Shown here: positions 35,677-44,071 of the stretch, piece by piece
Layout: each line of letters begins with the position of its first letter
How positions within the stretch are numbered: the stretch's first letter is position 1
DNA from: G942493275 sp942493275
Lineage (GTDB): Bacteria > Actinomycetota > Coriobacteriia > Anaerosomatales > PHET01
Assembly: GCA_942493275.1 (NCBI GenBank)
Contig: OW818687.1
Location: 1,302,001 to 1,366,000, forward strand
DNA length: 64,000 nt
Direction: 5' to 3'
Program-made: the position numbers and the translations under genes
The notes under the pieces: generated by a model
What the model was told of the DNA's origin: nothing
The model's database searches: none
What the model saw: only the letters and a program-made list of their open reading frames with translations

Positions 35677-37245
35677 ATGTCTGAGGTCGCCATCAAGCGC
35701 GCGCTCGTCTCGGTCACCGACAAGTCCGGCGTCGTGGAGTTTTGCAGGGCGCTTTCCGAGGAGTTCGGCGTCGAGATCGTGTCGACCGGCGGCACCGCCA
35801 AGGCGCTCGCGGACGCCGGCGTGAAGGTCCGCCCGATCGACGACCTCACCGGCTTCCCCGAGATGATGGACGGCCGAGTCAAGACGCTGCATCCCCGCGT
35901 GCACGGCGGCCTGCTTGCGCGCCGCGACGTGCCCGCGCACATGGCTGCTGCCGAGGAGCACGGCATCGGCATGATCGACCTGGTGTGCGTGAACCTCTAC
36001 GCGTTCGAGGCGACCATCGCCAAGGAGGGCGTGACCGAGGAAGACGCGATCGAGAACATCGACATCGGCGGGCCGTCGATGCTTCGCTCGGCTGCGAAGA
36101 ACTTCGCGAGCGTCACCGTGGTCACCAACCCGTCGCTGTACGACTCAATCCTCGCCGAGATGCGCGCCAACGGCGGCGCGACCACGCTCGAGACCCGCAA
36201 GGCGTGCGCGACCGAGGTGTATCGCACCACGAGCGCGTATGACTCGGCAATCTGGATGTATCTGTCGGGCTACCAGCAGACCAAGTTCCCCGAGGAGGTC
36301 CGCTTCCGCCTCTTCAAGCAGCAGGACCTGCGCTACGGCGAGAACCCGCACCAGGCCGCCGCGGTCTACCGCTTCATGGACGCCAAGCCCAACACCCTCG
36401 CGCTCGCCGAGCAGCTGCAGGGCAAGGAGCTCAGCTACAACAACTTCCTCGACACCGATGCGGCCTGGACCGCAGTGCGTGAGTTCACCGAGAAGCCCGC
36501 GTGCGTGATCATCAAGCACGCGAACCCCTGCGGCACGTGTGTGGACGATGACCTCACCACCGCGTACCAGAAGGCTTGGGCGGTCGACACCATCAGCGCC
36601 TTTGGTGGCGTCATGGCGTTCAACCGCACGGTTCCGGCCTCGCTCATCGAGCGCATCTTCGCCAACGAGCAGTTTGTCGAGGTCATGATCGCGCCGGACT
36701 TTGAGCCCGCCGCACTCGAGCTGCTGAAGCAGAAGGAGAACCTGCGCGTGCTCAAGACCGGCGGGATGCGTCCCGTGGGCGGTCACTACGAGTCGCGCGC
36801 GATCGAGGGCGGCATGCTGATTCAGGAGTCGGATTCCGTGAGCGAGGACCCGACCACCTTCACGGTCGTGTCGAAGCGCCAGCCCACGGCAGACGAGATG
36901 GAGCAGATGCTGTTCGCCTGGAAGGTCGCCAAGAGCGTGAAGAGCAACGCGATCCTGCTCGCCAAGGACTACGTGAGCGTGGGCGTGGGCGCTGGCCAGA
37001 TGAACCGCGTGAACTCCGCACGCATCGCGGTTGCGGCCGCGGGTGAGAACGCCAAGGGCGCCGTGTGCGCTTCCGACGCGTTCATGCCGTTCCCGGACTC
37101 GCTCGAGGTCTGCGCCGAGGCCGGCGTGACCGCGGTCATCCAGCCGGGTGGCTCGATGCGCGACGACCTCACCATCGAGGCGGCCGACAAAGCCGGCATG
37201 GCGCTCGTGTTCACCGGCGCCCCCAACCGCCACTTCCGTCACTAG
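35677..37245 (+). CDS. purH: Bifunctional AICAR formyltransferase / IMP cyclohydrolase PurH
   Basis: ATG 35677, behind GGAGGGGG, gives a normal-length 522-residue protein that carries out the last two steps to IMP. The N-terminal IMP cyclohydrolase domain (MGS-like fold) has ALVSVTDKSGVVEF, STGGTAKALADAGV and GRVKTLHPRVHGG. The C-terminal formyltransferase has RYGENPHQ, ELSYNNFLDTDAA, the catalytic IIKHANPCGT segment and AFGGVMAFN, and ends with GAPNRHFRH. The upstream reading frame is open but overlaps the terminator and promoter. With purL, purF, purM and purN this brings five purine-pathway genes into the window. Confidence 0.97.
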   Translation: MSEVAIKRALVSVTDKSGVVEFCRALSEEFGVEIVSTGGTAKALADAGVKVRPIDDLTGFPEMMDGRVKTLHPRVHGGLLARRDVPAHMAAAEEHGIGMIDLVCVNLYAFEATIAKEGVTEEDAIENIDIGGPSMLRSAAKNFASVTVVTNPSLYDSILAEMRANGGATTLETRKACATEVYRTTSAYDSAIWMYLSGYQQTKFPEEVRFRLFKQQDLRYGENPHQAAAVYRFMDAKPNTLALAEQLQGKELSYNNFLDTDAAWTAVREFTEKPACVIIKHANPCGTCVDDDLTTAYQKAWAVDTISAFGGVMAFNRTVPASLIERIFANEQFVEVMIAPDFEPAALELLKQKENLRVLKTGGMRPVGGHYESRAIEGGMLIQESDSVSEDPTTFTVVSKRQPTADEMEQMLFAWKVAKSVKSNAILLAKDYVSVGVGAGQMNRVNSARIAVAAAGENAKGAVCASDAFMPFPDSLEVCAEAGVTAVIQPGGSMRDDLTIEAADKAGMALVFTGAPNRHFRH

Positions 37246-37260
37246 CCGAGAGGGACGCGC

Positions 37261-37626
37261 ATGGCCTGGGTCTACGCGTTCTGGGCTCTGGCCGCACTCG
37301 CGCTCGCGGGAGTCGTCGCCGACATCGCGTCGTTGGTGCGCGGGCGTTCGCGCGGGCTGGCGATCACCTCGCTCGTGCTCAAGGGGCTCACGGCGGCAGC
37401 GTTCGCAGCGTGGTTCATCGCCGAGAGACAAGACGTGTTCAAGCGGCTCGGCGAGTGGTCCGACCTGACGACGCTCGCGCTGGTGATCCTCTTTGGGTGC
37501 GGCGCTTTGGGCGTGGCGCTGGTGTGCGACTTCGTGGTGCTGGTGCGGATGGGGAGCGCTGAGCCGCGTCTGCAGAGTGCCGGGCGTGGTGGCCGCGGGT
37601 CTTCCCGGCGTCGCTCGCGCGTTTAG
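37261..37626 (+). CDS. Small membrane protein, function unknown
   Basis: The 121-residue protein starts at ATG 37261 behind GAGAGGGA, 15 bases after the purH stop, so it is probably co-transcribed with purH. It has about three membrane segments (residues ~3-27, 35-54 and 68-95) and a basic, arginine-rich tail (RGGRGSSRRRSRV). No family is recognised. Its stop codon lies inside the palindrome that overlaps the start of the next gene. Confidence 0.65.
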   Translation: MAWVYAFWALAALALAGVVADIASLVRGRSRGLAITSLVLKGLTAAAFAAWFIAERQDVFKRLGEWSDLTTLALVILFGCGALGVALVCDFVVLVRMGSAEPRLQSAGRGGRGSSRRRSRV

Positions 37627-37643
37627 GTACGGTTGTACCTAAA
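37622..37643 (+). promoter_or_regulatory. Perfect palindrome across stop and start codons before pabBC
   Basis: TTTAGGTAC-GGTT-GTACCTAAA: 9-bp arms contain the TAG stop of the upstream gene and reach the A of the next ATG. It may act as an operator or as an RNA hairpin controlling translation of the pab fusion. No ordinary ribosome site is seen for pabBC. Confidence 0.5.
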
Positions 37644-39478
37644 TGGCTGAGCCAAGGCGGAACGAGACGCTCGGGTCCACGGCAGGCGCCCGTCTCGACC
37701 TGCGGCCCTCCTCACAGCGCGGCTGGTTTGGCGGGCGGCGGATCGAGGCGTCCGGGGCGGAGTCGGTCGTGGCTGGCGCGTCGCTGGCGGAGGCCGCTGA
37801 GGCGCTCGAGGCCGCCTACGCGGGTGACGGCGCGCTCGTCGCGGCACTTGCCGCCTACGACGGCACCTGCACGGTGATGCGCTTCGCCGAGTGGCGCGAG
37901 GCACCTGCGCCTCACGCATCTCCCGCGGGGTCGGCGCCGCTGCTTGCGGACGCGACTTGGGACCTCTCGCCGCACCAGTACCGCGACCGGGTGCGACTCA
38001 CGCGCGACGCGATCGCCGCGGGCGACGTCTACGTGCTCAACCTCACCGCGCGGCTCTCGGGCCGACTCGCGGCGCCCACCCCTGAGGCGGCATTCGAGCA
38101 GCTCGCAGGCCGCGCGCCAGCGGACATGGCCGCGCTGCTCACCGGCTTGCCGGGCGCGACTCCCTGGATCGCGAGCGTGTCGCCCGAGCGGTTCGTGCGC
38201 GTGCGGCCAGGGGAGGCGGGTTCTCGGCTGGTCGAGGTCTGCCCTATCAAGGGGACGCGGCCCCGCGGCGACTGTGAGGCGGCCGACGCAGCACTCGCGG
38301 AGGAGCTCTCGGCGGACGCCAAGGAGCTCGCCGAGCACGTCATGGTGGTGGACCTCGAGCGCAACGACATCGGCGTGGTGTGCTCGACGGGGACGGTGCA
38401 CGTGGATCCGCTGTACGAGGTCGTGGGCGCGCCGTACTGCCACCAACTCGTGTCCACAGTCCGCGGCACCCTGCGACACGGCGTGACCTTCGCGGAGCTG
38501 CTCGCTGCGACGTTCCCGTGCGGGAGCGTGACCGGGGCGCCCAAGCGCGCCGCGATGCGCATCATCGGCGAGCTGGAGGAGTCGCCGAGGGGCGCGTACT
38601 GCGGGGCGCTGCTGGTCGCCATCCCCGGGGAGCTCGACTCCAGCGTGCTGATCCGCACCCTCGAGGGCGACTCGGCCGAGGAGGGTTGCGCGCGCTGGGG
38701 GGCGGGCTGCGGCATCACGCACGACTCGGATGCCGCCGCCGAGTACCTCGAGCTGCTGCTGAAGGCGTCGCCGGTCACGGGTGACGCGCCGCCGACGGTT
38801 GCGCTGCGCGAGACGATGCGCGTCGCGCACGGGCGCGTGCCGCTGCTGGATCTGCACCTGGCGCGGCTTGCCTCGGGCGGTACCGGGCCGAGCGTTCTCG
38901 CGAAGGTGCGCGCCGAGGTGGCGCGGGTGCTTTGCGAGGTCGATCCGGCGCTGGAGTACGCGCGGCTGGGCGTGACGGTGACGCCCGATGGCGCGGTGGC
39001 TGCCGGAGTGACTTTCGAGCCCTCGTCGCTTGAGGTGCGTCGAGGCTTGCGGATTGCGCCGGTCGAGATCGAGGCCGCGAACGACTTGCCGCCGAATGCG
39101 GCCAAGCCCGCAAGCCGACGCTTTTGGGACCGCGCGCATCGTGCAGCCGAGCTCGCCGGAGCGCATCAGGCGATCCTGCACCTGCCCGACGGCACGATTG
39201 TGGATGGCTCGACCGCCAACGTGTGGCTGGTGCGCGAGGGCTGGCTGCTCACGCCGCCTGCGCCGCCCGCGGTGGCCGGGGTGGCTCGGGAACGCATCTT
39301 CGACCTCGCCGCCGAGCTGGGCATCTCAGCCGAGGAGTACACGCTCACGCTCGACGACCTGGTGCTGGCCGAGGAGGTGCTGCTCAGCAACGCGGTGGGA
39401 GGGCTGGTGGCCGTGCACGGCTGCGCAGGGCCGGTGGCCGAGCGGCTGATCGCGGCGTGGAGAGCGGCTACGGAGTAG
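37643..39478 (+). CDS. pabB: Aminodeoxychorismate synthase component I fused to 4-amino-4-deoxychorismate lyase
   Basis: This 611-residue fusion combines two steps of p-aminobenzoate (folate) synthesis. Residues ~1-380 are a chorismate-binding PabB domain with PIKGTRPRG (the PabB-type PIKGT Lys), VMVVDLERNDIGVVC and GSVTGAPKRAAMRIIGELE. Residues ~390-611 are a class IV aminotransferase fold (PabC). Lys488 in NAAKPASRRFWDRAH is the likely PLP lysine, and DGTIVDGSTANVWLV and LSNAVGG follow. The glutamine amidotransferase partner PabA is not in the window. PabB-PabC fusions are known in other bacteria. Its start overlaps a palindrome, and the gene converges with the MscS gene with an 11-bp overlap. 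Confidence 0.93.
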   Translation: MAEPRRNETLGSTAGARLDLRPSSQRGWFGGRRIEASGAESVVAGASLAEAAEALEAAYAGDGALVAALAAYDGTCTVMRFAEWREAPAPHASPAGSAPLLADATWDLSPHQYRDRVRLTRDAIAAGDVYVLNLTARLSGRLAAPTPEAAFEQLAGRAPADMAALLTGLPGATPWIASVSPERFVRVRPGEAGSRLVEVCPIKGTRPRGDCEAADAALAEELSADAKELAEHVMVVDLERNDIGVVCSTGTVHVDPLYEVVGAPYCHQLVSTVRGTLRHGVTFAELLAATFPCGSVTGAPKRAAMRIIGELEESPRGAYCGALLVAIPGELDSSVLIRTLEGDSAEEGCARWGAGCGITHDSDAAAEYLELLLKASPVTGDAPPTVALRETMRVAHGRVPLLDLHLARLASGGTGPSVLAKVRAEVARVLCEVDPALEYARLGVTVTPDGAVAAGVTFEPSSLEVRRGLRIAPVEIEAANDLPPNAAKPASRRFWDRAHRAAELAGAHQAILHLPDGTIVDGSTANVWLVREGWLLTPPAPPAVAGVARERIFDLAAELGISAEEYTLTLDDLVLAEEVLLSNAVGGLVAVHGCAGPVAERLIAAWRAATE

Positions 39479-40508
39479 CTGGTGCCGCCCCCAGGCGCGC
39501 GACCATGGGGATCTCGATGCCCTCGGCGTCGAAGGCTGCTTTGAGGGCCTTGATGAAGTCGTGGCGCACGGCGAAACGGTTTGCGTACGCGTCGGCGCGC
39601 AGCGAGACCTGCATCGAGATGGCGGACTCGGCGAAGGCGGTGTAGCGCAGGACCGGCTCGTGCTCCCGGATGGCGAACTCGTGCGTGGCCTGGATACCGC
39701 GCGCGATCTCGAGGGTGAGCGCCTCGATCCGCTCGAGGTCGGCGTCGTAGGCGACGGGGCAAGGGACCCACAGCACGTGCTGGTCGTCGTTGGCGGTGAA
39801 GTTGGTGATCAGCGACTTGCCGATGGTGGCGTTGGGCACGATGACGAGGTCGTTGCTGAGCAGCTTCACGGTGGTGTTTCGCCAGGTCACGTCCTCAACG
39901 TAGCCCTGCTGCCCGGTCTCGAGCTGGATGAAGTCCCCCGGCTCGATCTGGCGGCTGAGCAGAACCTGGATTCCCGAGAACACGTTCTCGAGCGTGGGCT
40001 GCAGCGCGAGACCGACGGCCAGGCCGCCGACGCCGAGCGCGGTGACGAGCGGGGCGATCGACACGCCGAGCGCCGCGAGCACCGATATGCCGCCGATGAC
40101 CCACACGAGCGCGCGGGCGAGGTTCACGAAGATGCTGCTGGAGGGGAGCTTCGCGTTCTCGCGCGACATATATGACGTGACCATGCGACCGGCGATCCGG
40201 GCCGCGAACGCCGTCATCACGATGATCGAGGCCACGGCCAGCGCCCTGTTCGCGAGGACGGTCGCCTCGGCCGAGAGGTCGACCTTCACAAGCGCGATCT
40301 TGATGCCGATGAGGAGCGCGGTGATCGTGATCAGGCCGGCCATCGACTGGACGACCGCGAGCCCAACGCGCCAGTGACGCGACTTGGCGCGCGCGGTGAG
40401 CAGCCGGTTGATGACGAAGTCGATTGCGAGGCCGATGGCGAGCGCGATGAGGATCGTCCCGGCGGCGGGCGCCCACAGTGCGACGAGCGATTCGATGGTC
40501 TGGATCAA
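39468..40508 (-). CDS. MscS-family mechanosensitive channel
   Basis: TTG at 40508 is the preferred start because AAGGGAGG lies seven bases upstream; a GTG seven codons further on (40529) would place that ribosome site inside the gene. The ~346-residue protein has about four membrane segments, then the pore-lining helix (ALGVGGLAVGLALQPTLENVF) and the MscS beta domain (QIEPGDFIQLETGQQGYVEDVTWRNTTVKLLSNDLVIVPN shortened here; the GDFI, G-x-V-x-D-V and VIVPN elements are clear). It ends with a soluble alpha/beta domain. It should release solutes on osmotic downshock. The 3' end overlaps pabBC by 11 bases. Confidence 0.92.
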   Translation of the reverse strand: MIQTIESLVALWAPAAGTILIALAIGLAIDFVINRLLTARAKSRHWRVGLAVVQSMAGLITITALLIGIKIALVKVDLSAEATVLANRALAVASIIVMTAFAARIAGRMVTSYMSRENAKLPSSSIFVNLARALVWVIGGISVLAALGVSIAPLVTALGVGGLAVGLALQPTLENVFSGIQVLLSRQIEPGDFIQLETGQQGYVEDVTWRNTTVKLLSNDLVIVPNATIGKSLITNFTANDDQHVLWVPCPVAYDADLERIEALTLEIARGIQATHEFAIREHEPVLRYTAFAESAISMQVSLRADAYANRFAVRHDFIKALKAAFDAEGIEIPMVARLGAAPATP

Positions 40509-40599
40509 CGAGGTACCTCCCTTGGGCACAATCGTAGCATCGTGCGAGCGTGTTCGCGTTGACCCTGTTGGGAGGCGACGGCTACACTACGCGTGCTTC

Positions 40600-40675
40600 G
40601 GGCCGTTAGCTCAGCTGGCAGAGCAGGGGACTTTTAATCCCAAGGTCGTGGGTTCGACCCCCACACGGCCCACCA
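40600..40675 (+). tRNA. tRNA-Lys (TTT), CCA encoded
   Basis: Acceptor GGGCCGT (40600-40606) pairs with ACGGCCC (40665-40671); discriminator A and encoded CCA follow. The D-loop AGCTGGCA, the anticodon loop CTTTTAA (anticodon TTT) and the T-arm GGTTCGACC are all present. Its 3' part is copied at 46970-47015, so it is the insertion site of the downstream island. Confidence 0.97.
40628..40673 (+). repeat. Attachment-site repeat, left (within tRNA-Lys)
   Basis: These 46 bases match 46970-47015 with one mismatch (T at 40635, C at 46977). The last 38 bases (40636-40673) are identical. Confidence 0.85.
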
Positions 40676-40685
40676 TGTGTTCAAG

Positions 40686-40731
40686 AACGCCCCTTCTGAG
40701 TCCATTTCCAGGACATCGAAGGGGCGTTTCC
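40686..40731 (+). terminator. Terminator after tRNA-Lys
   Basis: AACGCCCCTTC (40686-40696) pairs perfectly with GAAGGGGCGTT (40718-40728), followed by TCC. Confidence 0.6.
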
Positions 40732-40985
40732 ACTGGTAGACACTATGCGACCCACAGATCGCCGTCCCCGCGCCCCCGCGCGCCGGGTGCGCGGGGGCGC
40801 TCGGTGTGATGGACAACTCAGCGCCGCTCGGCGAGCATGTGGACGGGCGACAGTGCGCGCCACACGATGCGCTAATGGCGGCCCTGCAGACTACGCTGTC
40901 CTTGTTCGATGGATGCACCATCAGTCGTTCTAAGCGCTGGACGGTGCTGGTGCTGCTTGGAAACGTCAATCCTGAGGGGGATGCA

Positions 40986-42356
40986 ATGTGGGAGTCGCTC
41001 GGCTTTCGCGAAAGCCCGTACAACACCAGTCCGCTGGCATCTCGTCCGGAGGACGTGGAACTCCTCGTCGGCAGAACCGATGAGGCGACCGCCCTCATCA
41101 CGAATTTGGGAACCGCGCACAACGGTGTACTCGTGCTCTCGGGCGCGCCTGGTGTAGGAAAGACGAGCTTCCTAAATATTCAGCAGTACCGCCTAGAAGC
41201 CGGTCTCGCGCCATTCGGCCCCACCGTTCTGAGCGCTCGCCAATTGTGTCCCGTCCAGCCAGGCGACGATGTCAGGAAGATTTCCATTCGTGGCTTGGAT
41301 TCGTTGTGCAAGTCGGTCGTCGCGTGGTGTTCGGCCAACAACGCCTCTGTACCGTCGGAGACCAAGAAGGTACTCAAGTGGTTGTCCGGCGCGGGCGCCT
41401 CGGGGATTGATGTCGGCATTAGCATCTTGGGTTGTGGTGGGAGCTTTGGTCGCGACGTTGACCTCCCTAAGTTGGCGGACGCGTCGTTCGAAGCGATTAC
41501 GGATGCGGTGGCGGCCGTGTCGGCCGAGGCGGTAGCCTCCCTTGGTGTCGACAGCTGCGTGATTGCTCTAGATAACCTAGAGAACCTTACCGAGCCCGAG
41601 CTTGGAACAATGCTCATATCATTCCGCGATACGCTGTTCAGCGTGCCCGGGGTGTGGTGGGTTCTCATTGGCCAAAGCGGTCTTGGGAGTCTCATTCAGT
41701 CTTTGGATTCACGCGTCTTCGAACGCTTGACCGGTTCGGGTATCGAGATTCGCCCGGTTCCCTTCGAAGAACTCGACGAGGCGATCGCCCTACGCGTTGG
41801 CAGGTTTCACGCGTCAGGAGCTGGCAAGTCCCCGCTCTCAACCGACACACACCGGCGTCTGTTTGACGCCTCCTTTGGCGAGATGCGATTCGTCTTCAAG
41901 TACAGCAACAGCATCTGCGCGAAGTTCGTTGAGAATCTTCGGTCTTCGGTTCTCGACGACCTGCCCGGGGGGTTGAAGTCCAAGGACTCAGTGCAGCGCG
42001 CTGTGGATGAAGCGATTGCGAAAGTAATGATCAACGATCAGATTCCCGATCGCATTGCGGAGGGCTATCTTCGGCGGATTGCCACTGATGAACTTGCAGG
42101 TCTTCAGCTCAAACCAAAGGAGCTGGCGGCACTTCGCACAATCGGCGAGCATGGCGGCGCAAGGGCGAGCGACTACAAGGTGTTCGGACTGAAGTCCATG
42201 CAGGACTTTTCCAGCAACTACTTGACGAAGCTCTACCACCAGAACCTCCTCGTACGCGAACAAGAAGGGCGTGCTGTCAACTATCGCTTGCGGGGCGTAG
42301 CACAGCTTGCCTATGTGTATGGCTTGCTGGAGCCGACGAAGACAGAAGCGAAGTAG
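40986..42356 (+). CDS. AAA+/STAND-like ATPase with C-terminal winged helix
   Basis: ATG 40986 has GAGGGG upstream and gives 456 residues beginning MWESLGFRESPYNTSPL; the frame is open to 40806 without a ribosome site. Residues ~25-65 hold a VGRTDEA element and Walker A GAPGVGKTS (53-61). Walker B is CVIALDNLEN with Asp196. A long helical lid follows, and a winged helix (~390-445: ELAALRTIGEHGGARASDY, YLTKLYHQNLLVREQEGRAV) closes the protein. This resembles Orc1/Cdc6-like and MNS-type STAND ATPases. Lower GC and codon use than the flanks fit acquired DNA. As the first gene of the island, a defence or element-maintenance role is inferred only from context. Confidence 0.8.
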   Translation: MWESLGFRESPYNTSPLASRPEDVELLVGRTDEATALITNLGTAHNGVLVLSGAPGVGKTSFLNIQQYRLEAGLAPFGPTVLSARQLCPVQPGDDVRKISIRGLDSLCKSVVAWCSANNASVPSETKKVLKWLSGAGASGIDVGISILGCGGSFGRDVDLPKLADASFEAITDAVAAVSAEAVASLGVDSCVIALDNLENLTEPELGTMLISFRDTLFSVPGVWWVLIGQSGLGSLIQSLDSRVFERLTGSGIEIRPVPFEELDEAIALRVGRFHASGAGKSPLSTDTHRRLFDASFGEMRFVFKYSNSICAKFVENLRSSVLDDLPGGLKSKDSVQRAVDEAIAKVMINDQIPDRIAEGYLRRIATDELAGLQLKPKELAALRTIGEHGGARASDYKVFGLKSMQDFSSNYLTKLYHQNLLVREQEGRAVNYRLRGVAQLAYVYGLLEPTKTEAK

Positions 42357-42623
42357 GGGTCAGGACGGCCACCATCGAACAAACGCATCGACCTGACGCG
42401 CCTGAGCGCGTCACCGCGTCGCAGAGAGTGGAGCGGCGCGCAGGTCCTGCGCAAACATGTTAGTTGGGGTGATGAGATTGGGACTCGCAGCTTCAGACGG
42501 CGGACGAGGCGGCGGCTCTGATCGCTGCGTTTCCAGATGCCTCACGTGGGGCGATTGCCCGCTTCTTGGATAGAGTCCAATAGTGGGGCCTTTCAGGTCC
42601 AATAATCAGTTGGAGCATCTGGC
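42357..42623 (+). other. 267-bp gap with possible gene remnant
   Basis: A stop-bounded frame at 42476-42583 encodes a coding-like tail (QTADEAAALIAAFPDASRG...) without a start codon. It could be the end of a deleted gene. Nothing else is recognised. Confidence 0.25.
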
Positions 42624-43361
42624 ATGACCCGTAGCTTCTCCAAGGATGTCCGTCGCCGCTGGCCCGGCTTGGATTACGCCACGCTTGAGCGTGCTCTGGA
42701 GAGATCGCAGACTGCGCTGGTCTCTCGGGTGGTCATGGACGAGGCGTTTCCAACTCACAAATGCCCCGGGAAGATGTTCAGTCTGTTGCAGGCAGGTCTG
42801 AGGCGAAACCTTGAGCTCTCAAGTGCGTTCATTGACGCATTCAACGCGCATTTGTGCTTGCCGACGTTTGTCCTATCTAGAGCGATACTGGAAACCGGCT
42901 GCCTTGTGTTCGACGCGTGGGAGAGACTCGAGCATGCGGTGGAGGCTGGGGGCCGTGACGAACTGCTTGCCTTTGACGATCACATCATGCGGGCGATTCT
43001 TGGCACTCGTACCTCGATCGATGGAAGCGAGCCAGATGAGTACAGTGCACCGAACATCCTGAGCATTATCGACCGGCTGGAACGAAACGGGATTTCCCAT
43101 CTGCGTGACCACTACGACTTCATGTCAGAGTACGTCCATCCCAACTATCCCGGCCTAATCAGCGCGTACACGCAGCCTGACACGTCGGGCTACGGCGTCA
43201 CCTATCTTGAGCGCCCAGCGGAGGAACAACCTGACCTGCTCGCCCACCCGTTGGTCGGCGCTACCGTCGGCGTCGGAATTCTGATGATTGCCGCCGACGG
43301 TTTCCAAGAGATGAAGTCTGAAATCATCAGCTTCTGCGCTCGTGTCGACCCCATGCCGTAA
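42624..43361 (+). CDS. Helical hypothetical protein (island gene)
   Basis: The 245-residue protein starts at ATG 42624 (weak ribosome site GGAGCA). It appears mostly helical, with no signal peptide; a hydrophobic stretch near the end (LVGATVGVGILMIAADGF) may be a buried helix. The segments LSRAILETGCLVFDAWERL and HYDFMSEYVHPNYPGL resemble DUF5677/abortive-type helical proteins that carry a conserved YVHP sequence, but I cannot assign a family firmly. Codon use is less GC-rich than the core genes. It lies between the ATPase and the NACHT gene, so it may be part of the same defence-type cargo. Function is unknown. Confidence 0.65.
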   Translation: MTRSFSKDVRRRWPGLDYATLERALERSQTALVSRVVMDEAFPTHKCPGKMFSLLQAGLRRNLELSSAFIDAFNAHLCLPTFVLSRAILETGCLVFDAWERLEHAVEAGGRDELLAFDDHIMRAILGTRTSIDGSEPDEYSAPNILSIIDRLERNGISHLRDHYDFMSEYVHPNYPGLISAYTQPDTSGYGVTYLERPAEEQPDLLAHPLVGATVGVGILMIAADGFQEMKSEIISFCARVDPMP

Positions 43362-44071
43362 TGACGTGCCCGTCTAGCAAGTGCTCCCACCCCGACGCGC
43401 AGGAAGTTGTCATATCTTGTGAAATAGTGACGCGCAGGTGAACCGCCAAAGACGATAGGCGTGATTGGGTGGCTCAGTTCGCAGCGAGTCGGGGAGCCGC
43501 GTAGATTGGAAGGGAAACCGGAGGCTCTAGCTCAGTCAGCTGTACTGAGAATGGGGCCGGCCAGGTAGTCGCTCGATTGCCTGTGAATCAGGTCTATGTG
43601 GCGGATTCCATCTCATGACTTTCGTCGTTTCATTGGTCGCGGGGGCTGGCGAGAAGCACTCGAAATGCACCAAGATCGCGGCAAACCGCGCGGTGTAGGC
43701 GTACATGTTTGACTCTCCAGTGATGCGGGACGACGACTGCCGGCTGATTCTTGGTCTTTGGCGTGCGAACTTCAACGGCGATTCCACTCTCCTCAATGGA
43801 TTCAGTGTTCACGCCTTTGATTCGTTGAACTTCGAGAAGCTGCACTTCTTCCTGTCGATGGTTCGAGACTTCCCATTGTCGTGATTCCGTGGTCGCCCTG
43901 CCCGCGCTCTAGCGAGCGCTCGTAGCGATCCGTGGACAGAACGGTAGCGCCCTTCCAGGAGCCCCGTCATCTGGCCGAGCGGCAATCATTTCTGACACCG
44001 GATCTGGCTGAGAGTGCGAAGAGACCCCACTCAGACCGATTTGGATGGGGCGTGAGAGCAGTAGATTGAAC
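43362..44071. other. 710-bp region without a confident gene
   Basis: Only short frames exist. One plus-strand frame (43705-43884, ATG start, 59 codons, containing NFEKLHFFLSMVRDF) has protein-like composition; a minus-strand frame (43630-43845) overlaps it and cannot be excluded. A small inverted repeat, CTCAGT/ACTGAG, lies at 43531-43549. The region may be decayed island DNA or contain a small gene or non-coding RNA. Confidence 0.4.
43705..43884 (+). CDS. Possible small protein or gene fragment (59 aa)
   Basis: The frame starts MFDSPVMRDDDCRL and contains LWRANFNGDSTLLNGF and LNFEKLHFFLSMVRDF. The aromatic-rich, non-repetitive composition is unlike the usual GC-rich shadow frames. No clear ribosome site precedes the ATG, and no family is recognised. 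It could be the remains of a longer gene. Confidence 0.25.
   Translation: MFDSPVMRDDDCRLILGLWRANFNGDSTLLNGFSVHAFDSLNFEKLHFFLSMVRDFPLS

Noticed and set aside
43630..43845. 71-codon minus-strand gene in the island gap
   Set aside because: No ribosome site and overlap with an equally plausible plus-strand frame; evidence does not favour either enough to call it.
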